This document shows, in pieces, positions 1 through 5,296 of a stretch of DNA of 5,296 nucleotides (position 1 is the first letter of the stretch; each line of letters starts with the position of its first letter). Made by a program: the position numbers and the translations under genes. The notes beneath the pieces are model-generated. The model was given only the letters and a program-made list of their open reading frames with translations, ran no database searches and had not been told where the DNA came from. Source of the stretch: Clostridia bacterium (GTDB taxonomy: Bacteria > Bacillota_A > Clostridia > Oscillospirales > CAG-382); contig JAGAAM010000231.1 of NCBI GenBank assembly GCA_017615235.1, positions 1 through 5,296 of the forward strand. Direction: 5' to 3'.

Positions 1-132
1 AATGATGTTTTGCGGCTTTGCCGCAAAATGATGTGATGTGTTCCGCTCACGCGCCGAAGGCGCACATCATGCCCGAAGGGCGCATCATTCGGCGCAGCCG
101 TACATCACGTTCCGCTGTCAGCGGAACACATC
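1..132. repeat. Array of short perfect hairpins with GATGTG/CACATC spacers
   Basis: Perfect hairpins with three-base loops follow one another: 8-16/20-28 (9 bp, loop TTT), 51-55/59-63 (5 bp, loop GAA), 71-74/78-81 (4 bp, loop GAA), 90-93/97-100 (4 bp, loop GCA) and 109-116/120-127 (8 bp, loop GTC). Each has a different stem. The spacers share a motif: AATGATG (1-7), TGATGTGATGTG (29-40), ACATCAT (64-70), GCATCAT (82-88), TACATCAC (101-108) and ACATC (128-132). Spacers read GATG left of base 47 and CATC to its right. The segment 35-47 is the exact reverse complement of 120-132, so the centre can also fold as one large branched stem. No protein is supported here. It lies directly downstream of the dockerin gene and may continue beyond the left edge. 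It resembles a REP/MITE-like intergenic palindromic element, but I cannot name the family. Confidence 0.75.
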
Positions 133-135
133 GTT

Positions 136-180
136 CGCCGAGTGTCCTTAAGAACACTCGGCGTTCCGCCCTTCTTTTTT
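136..180 (+). terminator. Strong 10-bp hairpin followed by a T-rich tract; possible terminator for rightward transcription
   Basis: CGCCGAGTGT at 136-145 pairs perfectly with ACACTCGGCG at 154-163 around an eight-base loop. After an eight-base GC-rich gap comes a T-rich run at 172-180. A smaller competing hairpin, GGCG-TTC-CGCC at 160-170, ends just before that run. On the plus strand this could terminate a gene entering from the left, outside the window. For the dockerin gene, transcribed leftward, the run is an A tract ahead of the hairpin and no U tract follows, so it is not a standard intrinsic terminator in that direction. It may instead stabilise the 3' end, or simply be part of the neighbouring hairpin array. 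Confidence 0.4.
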
Positions 181-190
181 CTATGCATTA

Positions 191-3100
191 TTACTTTTCG
201 TCCCAGCCCTCGATCGTATAAGTACCGAGAACGTGCCGCTTGATCTTGAGGTAATCGGACGCTTCGACTGCGCCGTTGCCGTCGATATCGGCGCGGTATT
301 CCTGATCGGAGTCGAGCTGGAAGGATTTGAGCACCGCGCGTTTCGTCATAAGGTAGTCCTTCGCTTCGATAATGCCGTTGCCGTCGACGTCGCCGCGCCT
401 TTCATCGCTCTGGCGTTTGTAGCGGAGCTCGACGTTATCGATGCTTAAAAACCCGTTCGTATCGTTGTATTCGTGGAAGAATACTAACTGTATCCTCTTT
501 TCGGCGAAAGCGGAGAGATCGTATCTGTATGTGTGATAACCGAACGCCGCTTCGACGTGGCTTGCGATACAAACAAAATCGTCGCTCGTGCTAACGTATA
601 TCGAGAAGTTCTGGAGCTTGTCTTCGTCCTCGCTCGAAATACGGACTATGAGTTCCTCGGGAGAGGAGGAGAGGTCAAATAAGGGTGTGGCCGCCATAGC
701 GTACGATTTGCCGTTGTCTTTCTTCCGCGAAGTGATATATCCGCTTCCGTTGAAGGCGAGCGAACTGTCGTTATCGTAGGAGAATCTGTTCCCGTTGGTT
801 TCGTCGAAGGTGAATCCGTCGTTCTCGGCTATGTAAGGATCGCCTTCCTCGAAATCCCACGAATAGATGTAATAGGGCGAGATTATCACGTCAGGGACCG
901 AGAACAGAGCGGTGTAGGTGAGCATATCTTTGCCGAACGCCTGCGCGAAGGTGGTGAAGCAATGGCTGTAATGCCCGTACCAGTCGAGGCAGAAGATCTG
1001 CGTTCCGTTCTCGTCGTCGGCGCCGACGTAGAAGCATCCGGTCGCCGAATCGTAAGTGAGCCGTATCGGAACTTTCGAGCTATAAAAAACGTAGGGAACG
1101 AACTCCGGCGCTTCACCGAGGAAATAGACGGAGTCTATGATCTTGCCGTCGTTCCTGTTCAGCGTGACGAAGAAGAAATCCGATTCTTCATAAGCGATCG
1201 CGCAGAGATTGCCTTCATAGTCGAAATCGATGGATTCGAGCCAGACCGGCGTTTTGAAGAGCTTTTTCGATTCGCCGGTCTCCACGTTTTTCGTGACGTA
1301 GATATACTGGCAGTAGTCGCTTGCGTCGTAAACGAGTGAATAGAGTTGCTCCGTATTGTAATCGTAAGCGCAGTCCGTGACCGTGAACCTTTCGGGATCG
1401 AATATCTGCCCGACATACTTCGTTTCCTCGCTCTGATAAGGATTGCCGCAGAAAGCGGAGCGGAAATAATAACCGTCGAAGTCGAAACCGCAGACGTATC
1501 CGTCGGCGTAGGTCATCGCCTCGGTGTGGTCGTTGGTGAAGTTTTCGCACTCGTCGAAGTTTTCGGGATCGAACGGGTCGAAAGACACAACTTCGCCTTT
1601 AAGCCCGTCGTTGAACGGATCTTTATAAACGTAGCCGTAAAGGTTCACTTCGTCTGTGGAGATATAAGCGTCCTTCAACGGTTCGCCGTACTGGTTGCAG
1701 GCGACGCCGTTGGTCGAATCGATATAACTGAGGTAATCGCTGAAATGGCAGCCGACCATATCGGCTCCGCCGCCGAAATAGCGAATGGCGTAACCGTAGT
1801 TCGCCGTCGCGTGGGCGCTTATCCCGGCGTAACGCAGGTCGAGCTTGTTGGTGACGTAGCCCGAAGCGCTGATGCCGTTTGCGCCCTTCGCGTAGAGGTA
1901 GGTCTGGTAAACCGTCAGCGTTTTTCCGTTCGCCGTGAAGTATATTCCGTCGCCGTCGCCTTTGTTCTCGATCACAAGCGATTTGCCGTCGCTGGCTATC
2001 GTCGTGCTGTCGTGGAGAATAAGCGCCGACCAGTTGTCGTTGCTGGTGAGGCGGGAGCGTTTCGCGACGTAGATCGTAAGGTCTTCGATATAGCTTTCGA
2101 TTATCGCGGCGCTCGAGCCGTTTAAGGTGTAGTCTCCGTTTACCGTAAGCACGTTGCTCGTGTAGTCGTAGGAGAACACACCGTTTTCCAGAATATCGAA
2201 CGCGTTGGCGTTCGTAACGGTTGTCCCGGCGATCTTTAAGTCGTACGTGCGTATGCCGAACTGCAGATTTTTAACGGCGAAGAAGTCGCCTTTCGGATGA
2301 TTCGATTTGTCTTTGGCATAGGTCCAGGTCAGCGTATGCGTTCCGGCGGGGATCTGCGCGGCGTAGGTCTTCCATCCCTCGCCTTCCTGCCTGCCGACTG
2401 ACATCGCCTCGATATCGTCCACCGCGAAAACGCAGGAATCGTAGACGATGTACTGGTTGCTCTCGCCCATCGCCATGTAATCGAAGGTGACCGTCGTGGG
2501 CGCGTAAAAGTTCACCGTCGTCTGCATGGAGGAGATCGAATTGTGCATCCCCTCGTTGCCGCTTCTTACGTAATAGCTGCCGAAAGTCGGATCGTAAAAC
2601 GATTTCCAGCCGTATTCCGCGTCGGAGATGAAGGTAAGATCCTGTTCGGAGTTGTTTATGATCTCACCGAGCCCGTCGTTTACGGCGTAGGTGAAATCGT
2701 TCTCTATCGAGACGTCGTCGAGGTATATGCGGTTCTGATCCGTGCAGTTATAGTGCAGGAAGCAGATCGATATCCGTCTCCCCGCAAACCTCGTGAGATC
2801 GACGGAGTATTGCGTCCATTCGTAATTCGTCACAAATTCGCTTATTTGGTGCGGAACGAGCGCATCTCCGGCATACGCGTAAGAAGGAAGAATGTGCTCC
2901 TGATAATAGGAGGAGTTGGTGCCTCTCGCCCAGAAGGTGAGCGTCGTGTGTCCCGCCGCCGGAACGTCGAAATAAGGCGTCCAGAGGCGGTTGTTCGGGT
3001 TAAGCGCTTCGCCTGCCCAGGATTCCGAAGTCATAACGTAACTGCCGCTGTGCGCGTCTACGGTTTCCAAGCGTACCCAGGTATGGCCGTCGCCGTCGAA

Positions 3101-3280
3101 GTCATACTGGTACCAGGAATTGGTGCCGGAGAACGGATCGGTCTCGAAACCTGTCGAGAAGACCGTCTTGTGCATATGCGTCGAAGCCGAGACGGTGAAC
3201 ACGCCGAACGGCATCAGCGCGATAACGAATATCGCCGCGAGCGCGATCGCCGTTATGCGGGAACGGATCGTTTTTTTCAT
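191..3280 (-). CDS. Secreted multidomain dockerin type I protein with choice-of-anchor-J-like modules
   Basis: This 1029-residue exported protein has no recognisable enzymatic domain. Residues 1-33 are a signal peptide (KK, hydrophobic core, cleavage probably after 'VSAS'). Residues 40-195 resemble the choice-of-anchor J/cleaved-adhesin jelly roll ('FDGDGHTW', 'ALNPNNRLWTPYFDVP', 'IYLDDVSIE'). Residues 196-345 form a second beta-sandwich-like module. Residues 346 to about 545 look like short beta-helix turns ('GDYTL', 'LTIYVAKRSRL', 'SLVIENKGDGDGIYF'). Residues 560-795 contain repeated propeller-like strands ('CAYDYNTEQLYSL', 'IDFDYEGNLCAIAY', 'LTYDSATGCFYVGAD'). Residues 805-955 are a further anchor-J-like module ending 'LSIDNVEL', and 962-1020 are a type I dockerin. 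The protein is probably held on a cohesin-bearing scaffold or cell-surface protein and binds glycan or protein; the ligand is unknown. The ATG at 3280 is chosen because it gives the signal peptide and has AAAGGAG six bases upstream. A TTG at 3364 would overlap gtrA and bury the signal peptide. Coding and export are firm, the dockerin is firm, and the middle domains are assigned by resemblance only. Confidence 0.93.
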   Translation of the reverse strand: MKKTIRSRITAIALAAIFVIALMPFGVFTVSASTHMHKTVFSTGFETDPFSGTNSWYQYDFDGDGHTWVRLETVDAHSGSYVMTSESWAGEALNPNNRLWTPYFDVPAAGHTTLTFWARGTNSSYYQEHILPSYAYAGDALVPHQISEFVTNYEWTQYSVDLTRFAGRRISICFLHYNCTDQNRIYLDDVSIENDFTYAVNDGLGEIINNSEQDLTFISDAEYGWKSFYDPTFGSYYVRSGNEGMHNSISSMQTTVNFYAPTTVTFDYMAMGESNQYIVYDSCVFAVDDIEAMSVGRQEGEGWKTYAAQIPAGTHTLTWTYAKDKSNHPKGDFFAVKNLQFGIRTYDLKIAGTTVTNANAFDILENGVFSYDYTSNVLTVNGDYTLNGSSAAIIESYIEDLTIYVAKRSRLTSNDNWSALILHDSTTIASDGKSLVIENKGDGDGIYFTANGKTLTVYQTYLYAKGANGISASGYVTNKLDLRYAGISAHATANYGYAIRYFGGGADMVGCHFSDYLSYIDSTNGVACNQYGEPLKDAYISTDEVNLYGYVYKDPFNDGLKGEVVSFDPFDPENFDECENFTNDHTEAMTYADGYVCGFDFDGYYFRSAFCGNPYQSEETKYVGQIFDPERFTVTDCAYDYNTEQLYSLVYDASDYCQYIYVTKNVETGESKKLFKTPVWLESIDFDYEGNLCAIAYEESDFFFVTLNRNDGKIIDSVYFLGEAPEFVPYVFYSSKVPIRLTYDSATGCFYVGADDENGTQIFCLDWYGHYSHCFTTFAQAFGKDMLTYTALFSVPDVIISPYYIYSWDFEEGDPYIAENDGFTFDETNGNRFSYDNDSSLAFNGSGYITSRKKDNGKSYAMAATPLFDLSSSPEELIVRISSEDEDKLQNFSIYVSTSDDFVCIASHVEAAFGYHTYRYDLSAFAEKRIQLVFFHEYNDTNGFLSIDNVELRYKRQSDERRGDVDGNGIIEAKDYLMTKRAVLKSFQLDSDQEYRADIDGNGAVEASDYLKIKRHVLGTYTIEGWDEK
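221..397 (-). other. Type I dockerin module of the secreted protein
   Basis: Two calcium-binding F-hand repeats form residues 962-1020 of the protein. The first loop has D964, D966, N968 and D975 at positions 1, 3, 5 and 12. The second has D998, D1000, N1002 and D1009 at the same positions. The cohesin-recognition positions 10 and 11 are Ala-Lys in the first repeat and Ala-Ser in the second, and both repeats carry Lys-Arg at positions 17 and 18. All calcium ligands visible by motif are intact, so the module should fold and bind a type I-like cohesin. No cohesin is encoded in this window. Only nine residues follow the module, as is usual for a C-terminal dockerin. Confidence 0.93.
3182..3280 (-). 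other. Sec signal peptide coding segment of the dockerin protein
   Basis: The first 33 codons read as a standard Gram-positive signal peptide. A basic n-region (MKKTIRSR) is followed by a hydrophobic core of Ala, Ile, Val and Leu through residue 22, a Pro-Phe-Gly break, and an 'SAS' cleavage box before Thr34. There is no lipobox cysteine, so the product is expected to be released and then retained through the dockerin rather than lipid-anchored. The cleavage position is an inference from motif shape. Confidence 0.85.
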
Positions 3281-3286
3281 AGTGGA

Positions 3287-3293
3287 CTCCTTT
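3287..3293 (-). promoter_or_regulatory. Ribosome binding site of the dockerin gene
   Basis: On the minus strand the sequence AAAGGAG lies six bases before the ATG at 3280. It is a near-perfect Shine-Dalgarno match and decides the start in favour of 3280 over the in-frame TTG at 3364. I see no convincing -35/-10 promoter in the 64-base gap, so the gene may be read through from gtrA, or a promoter may lie inside the end of gtrA. Confidence 0.85.
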
Positions 3294-3301
3294 GTTAAGG
3301 T

Positions 3302-3330
3302 TTGCGCCTTTGGCGCAATAATGAATAATG
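3302..3330. repeat. 7-bp hairpin plus AATAATG tandem doublet in the gtrA-dockerin gap
   Basis: TTGCGCC at 3302-3308 and GGCGCAA at 3312-3318 form a perfect stem with a TTT loop, the same design as the hairpin at 8-28. Overlapping its right end, AATAATG occurs twice in tandem (3317-3323, 3324-3330), close to the AATGATG at 1-7. The hairpin sits eight bases upstream of the ribosome binding site of the dockerin gene on the transcript. No U tract follows it on the minus strand, so it is unlikely to be a strong terminator. Confidence 0.65.
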
Positions 3331-3344
3331 AAAAACCGGAGAGA

Positions 3345-3884
3345 TCATTTGGATTTGTTTGCAAAGAATTTTCTTCCGATATAATTCCAGACGAAGACGA
3401 CGGCGGTGACCGCGGCTTTAATAAGCATCACGCCGAGGCTCTTCACGTTAGGATCGAGCCCGAATATGCGGCATCCGAGCTGTAAAAACGCGACGGAAAG
3501 GATGAAACCGATCACACCGACGACCGAAAATTCGATAAACGCGCGGACGTTTTTACCGCGGGATTTCTTTTCTTTCGTTTTGAATACGAAGAATATCGAG
3601 ATAAGGTTGTTGACGGTAAGTCCGACGATGAATCCGACCGCCTGCGCTATCGTGGAGCGGACGTCCCAGTCGAACATCCCGCCCGGTTCCGCGCCGAAGA
3701 GGATCACGTTCCCCATATCGTCAGGGAGCAGGACGTAGAAGAGCAGCGCGAAAGCCGCGTAATCGAAAAGCGTCGCAACGCCTCCCGCCACGCAGTAGCG
3801 CAGAAATTCTTTTATAAGATTCTTTTTGCCGTTTTCCGGTTTGTTTTCCGGTGTTTCGACAGCGTTGTTGCCGTTTTCGTTCAT
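3345..3884 (-). CDS. GtrA-family four-helix membrane protein
   Basis: This 179-residue protein has the GtrA fold signature. A charged N-terminus (1-26) rich in Asn and Glu, with a PENK/PENG doublet, is followed by four hydrophobic segments at about 29-52 ('RYCVAGGVATLFDYAAFALL'), 77-101 ('AVGFIVGLTVNNLISIFFVF'), 115-138 and 150-172, ending in the typical 'WNYIGRKFF'. GtrA proteins sit in the cytoplasmic membrane and are linked to flipping or handling polyprenyl-phosphate sugars for cell-surface glycan glycosylation; the substrate here is unknown. At 179 residues it is longer than the roughly 130 typical of the family, because of the hydrophilic N-terminus and a polar loop of about 25 residues between helices 1 and 2. 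I chose the ATG at 3884 because it starts one base after the stop of the dehydratase gene and has GGAG ten bases upstream. A longer frame from a TTG at 4049 would overlap the dehydratase by more than 160 bases with an Arg-rich, non-GtrA extension. Confidence 0.93.
   Translation of the reverse strand: MNENGNNAVETPENKPENGKKNLIKEFLRYCVAGGVATLFDYAAFALLFYVLLPDDMGNVILFGAEPGGMFDWDVRSTIAQAVGFIVGLTVNNLISIFFVFKTKEKKSRGKNVRAFIEFSVVGVIGFILSVAFLQLGCRIFGLDPNVKSLGVMLIKAAVTAVVFVWNYIGRKFFANKSK
3831..3852. repeat. Short direct repeat encoding the PEN doublet of the GtrA N-terminus
   Basis: GTTTTCCGGT occurs at 3831-3840 and again at 3843-3852, a 12-base period. On the coding strand it gives the in-frame Pro-Glu-Asn doublet in the hydrophilic N-terminal tail of the GtrA protein. 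It is probably a small in-frame duplication in a segment under little constraint. Confidence 0.6.
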
Positions 3885-3885
3885 T

Positions 3886-5296
3886 TTATCTGTTCTCCAT
3901 GGAAGCGCAGCTGAGGTGCGACGCGTTCCTGCGGCTTTCTGTGTTGTCCGTAGGCGTATATGTCGGCACGACGGAGGCGACCGCATCGCGTATCTTGTCG
4001 TTGTCGCAGGTATCGCACGCCTCGCGCAGGATTTTAAGCTTTTCTTCAAGTTCCGCGGGCATAAGATGAGTGTCGCGGTCGATGAATATCTTCTGGTTGT
4101 CGGTCTTGATAAGTCCTTCGGTCTTTACAAGTAATTCTTCGTAAAGCTTTTCGCCGGGACGGAGACCTACCTCGATGATATCGATGTCCTTATAGGGACG
4201 GAACCCCGAAAGGGTGATAAGGCTTTCGGCGAGGTCTAAAATCTTTACCGGTTCGCCCATATCGAGGACGAATATTTCGCTGTCTGCGGCGATCGTCTCG
4301 GTCTCGAGGACAAGGCTGACCGCCTCCGGGATCGTCATAAAGTAGCGGACTATGCGCTTGTCGGTCAGCGTCACGGGGCCGCCGTTGGCGATCTGCTCTT
4401 TGAACAGCGGGATGACCGACCCGTTGGAGCCTAAAACGTTGCCGAACCTTACGGCGACGTAATCGGTGGTCGAATCGGATTTGCTTAAAAGTATCATCTC
4501 GCAAAGCCGCTTCGTCGCGCCCATGATGTTCGTCGGGTTGACGGCTTTGTCGGTGGAGATCGAGACCATCTTCGTAACACCGTATTTTTCGGCGGCGTTG
4601 ACGACGTTATAGGTGCCGAAGACGTTGTTCAGCACCGCTTCGCGGCAGGCGTCCTCCATAAGCGGGACGTGTTTGTGCGCCGCGGCGTGGAAAACGATGT
4701 CAGGACGGTATTTGCCGAACACTCTGTCGATCGCCTCGGCGTCGCAGATAGTGGTTATGACGGTGGTAAGCTTCAACGCGCCGCCGTATTTGCGGCGAAG
4801 CTCCTGCTGTATGTTATAGGTGGTGTTCTCGTAAACGTCGAGCATCACGAGCCTGCCGGGATCGGCGGAGGCTATCTGGCGGCAAAGTTCGCTGCCTATG
4901 CTTCCTCCCGCGCCGGTGACGAGCACGCATTTGCCCTTGACTGTCTCCTTGAATTTGCTGATGTCGAGCTTAACGACGTCCCTGCCGAGAAGGTCCTCGA
5001 TCCGCACGTCACGCATGACGGAAGACCCGGCCTCGTCGCGGCTCATTGAATATTCGTATATTCGGACTTTATATCCGAAATTGGCGTAGAACCTGGCGAA
5101 TTCGCCCCTCTTCGCCGGGGAGGCGGAGGGGATCGCGATTATGACGGTATCGACGCCGAGGGCTTTCAGAAAGTCGGCGTTGACTTCTTTTTCGTCGTAT
5201 ATTTTTATGCCCTGGATCCTTTTGCCGGACTTTTCGGGGTCGCTGTCGATGAATCCGACCACGCGGTACTGGCTGTCTTTTCGTAAAAGCTCGCGT
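3886..5296 (-). CDS. Membrane-type nucleoside-diphosphate-sugar 4,6-dehydratase (FlaA1/CapD/WbpM family), 5' end missing
   Basis: This is the C-terminal 469 residues of a polysaccharide-biosynthesis dehydratase. Family members convert UDP-N-acetylglucosamine (or a related UDP-sugar) to a 4-keto-6-deoxy sugar, the first step toward rare amino sugars of capsules, O-antigens and glycoproteins. Numbering from the first full codon in the window, residues 1 to about 85 are the end of the CoA-binding-like Rossmann domain ('YRVVGFIDSDPEKSGKRIQG'). The catalytic SDR domain follows, with the nucleotide-binding loop GAGGSIGS at 128-135, 'FHAAAHKHVPLMED' at 202-215 and 'RPGEKLYEELL' near 379. The catalytic triad reads S247, M258, K262, with Met in place of the usual Tyr, as is known for the long WbpM-type enzymes. 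The frame is open to the window edge, so the N-terminal part, usually about four membrane helices in this family, lies outside. The in-frame GTG at 5262 is an internal valine, not a start. The stop codon lies one base before the next gene. The family assignment is firm; the exact sugar is not known. Confidence 0.95.
   Translation of the reverse strand, partial: RELLRKDSQYRVVGFIDSDPEKSGKRIQGIKIYDEKEVNADFLKALGVDTVIIAIPSASPAKRGEFARFYANFGYKVRIYEYSMSRDEAGSSVMRDVRIEDLLGRDVVKLDISKFKETVKGKCVLVTGAGGSIGSELCRQIASADPGRLVMLDVYENTTYNIQQELRRKYGGALKLTTVITTICDAEAIDRVFGKYRPDIVFHAAAHKHVPLMEDACREAVLNNVFGTYNVVNAAEKYGVTKMVSISTDKAVNPTNIMGATKRLCEMILLSKSDSTTDYVAVRFGNVLGSNGSVIPLFKEQIANGGPVTLTDKRIVRYFMTIPEAVSLVLETETIAADSEIFVLDMGEPVKILDLAESLITLSGFRPYKDIDIIEVGLRPGEKLYEELLVKTEGLIKTDNQKIFIDRDTHLMPAELEEKLKILREACDTCDNDKIRDAVASVVPTYTPTDNTESRRNASHLSCASMENR
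3895..3898 (-). promoter_or_regulatory. Ribosome binding site of the GtrA gene, inside the dehydratase gene
   Basis: GGAG on the minus strand lies ten bases before the ATG at 3884, within the last codons of the dehydratase (Met-Glu-Asn-Arg-stop). The stop TAA at 3886-3888 and the ATG at 3882-3884 are separated by a single base, an arrangement typical of translational coupling. Confidence 0.7.

Noticed and set aside
1..132. CRISPR array
   Set aside because: The recurring spacer motif is only about 7-12 bases, changes orientation, and the units between are palindromes rather than unique spacers of constant length.
1..190. tRNA or small structured RNA gene
   Set aside because: There is no cloverleaf, no T-loop GTTC box in the proper context and no CCA end. 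The hairpins are simple perfect palindromes rather than a tRNA fold.
18..221. Small plus-strand frame of 67 codons over the hairpin array
   Set aside because: It translates palindromic DNA, runs into the dockerin gene on the other strand and has no ribosome binding site. The hairpins explain the sequence better.
1346..2125. Plus-strand open frame of about 260 codons opposite the dockerin gene
   Set aside because: It lies wholly antisense to a protein with a clear signal peptide and domains. Its translation is Val/Arg/Ala-rich with no family features, and it arises from the GC-rich third positions of the real gene.
2543..3298. Plus-strand open frame of about 250 codons opposite the 5' end of the dockerin gene
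   Set aside because: It is also an antisense shadow: Arg/Val-rich, no start signal of note, and it covers the coding segment for the signal peptide of the real gene.
3281..3364. Longer dockerin gene start at a TTG (3364)
   Set aside because: It would overlap the end of gtrA, translate through the hairpin and place 28 residues before an otherwise perfect signal peptide. The ATG at 3280 has a strong ribosome binding site.
3885..4049. Longer GtrA start at a TTG (4049)
   Set aside because: The extension overlaps the dehydratase gene by more than 160 bases in another frame and is Arg/Ser-rich, with no resemblance to GtrA N-termini.
5260..5262. GTG as the start of the dehydratase gene
   Set aside because: The frame continues upstream to the window edge with typical family sequence ('RELLRKDSQYRVVGFID'), and no ribosome binding site precedes the GTG. 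The gene is cut by the window edge.

Overview
The window holds three genes, all on the minus strand and reading from high to low coordinates. They are the 3' part of a membrane-type nucleotide-sugar 4,6-dehydratase (3886-5296, running off the right edge), a small GtrA-family membrane protein (3345-3884), and a long secreted, multidomain, dockerin-bearing protein (191-3280). About 190 bases at the left edge have no gene but are packed with short perfect hairpins. No rRNA, tRNA, CRISPR array, transposase or phage gene is visible.

The likely source is an anaerobic Clostridia-class Firmicute of gut or rumen type, such as an uncultured Oscillospiraceae/Ruminococcaceae-like lineage. The reasons are the type I dockerin of the 'GDVDGNG...KRAVLKS / ADIDGNG...KRHVLGTY' style, the choice-of-anchor-J-like jelly rolls on a Gram-positive signal peptide, strong AGGAG-type ribosome binding sites, and moderately GC-rich codon use. 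This is inferred from protein style only; the sequence carries no taxonomic marker.

Layout, in the order of transcription. The dehydratase makes 4-keto-6-deoxy UDP-sugars for surface glycans. Its stop codon lies one base before the start codon of the GtrA protein, so the two are almost certainly co-transcribed and translationally coupled. GtrA proteins are four-helix membrane proteins associated with moving or modifying polyprenyl-linked sugars. A 64-base gap follows, carrying a perfect 7-bp hairpin and a strong ribosome binding site, and then comes the dockerin gene. It encodes a signal peptide, two N-terminal beta-sandwich modules, a beta-helix-like region, a propeller-like region, a third beta-sandwich and a C-terminal dockerin, with no recognisable catalytic domain. 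It looks like a cell-surface adhesin or scaffold-attached binding protein. Whether it belongs functionally with the glycan genes or is simply the next gene along cannot be decided here.

The most unusual part is non-coding. Bases 1-170 form an array of compact hairpins, mostly with three-base loops, separated by GATGTG/CACATC-type spacers that switch orientation part-way through. A 13-bp inverted repeat embraces the centre. A hairpin of the same design, next to an AATAATG doublet, sits in the gap before the dockerin gene. This suggests a dispersed small palindromic repeat family in the host genome.
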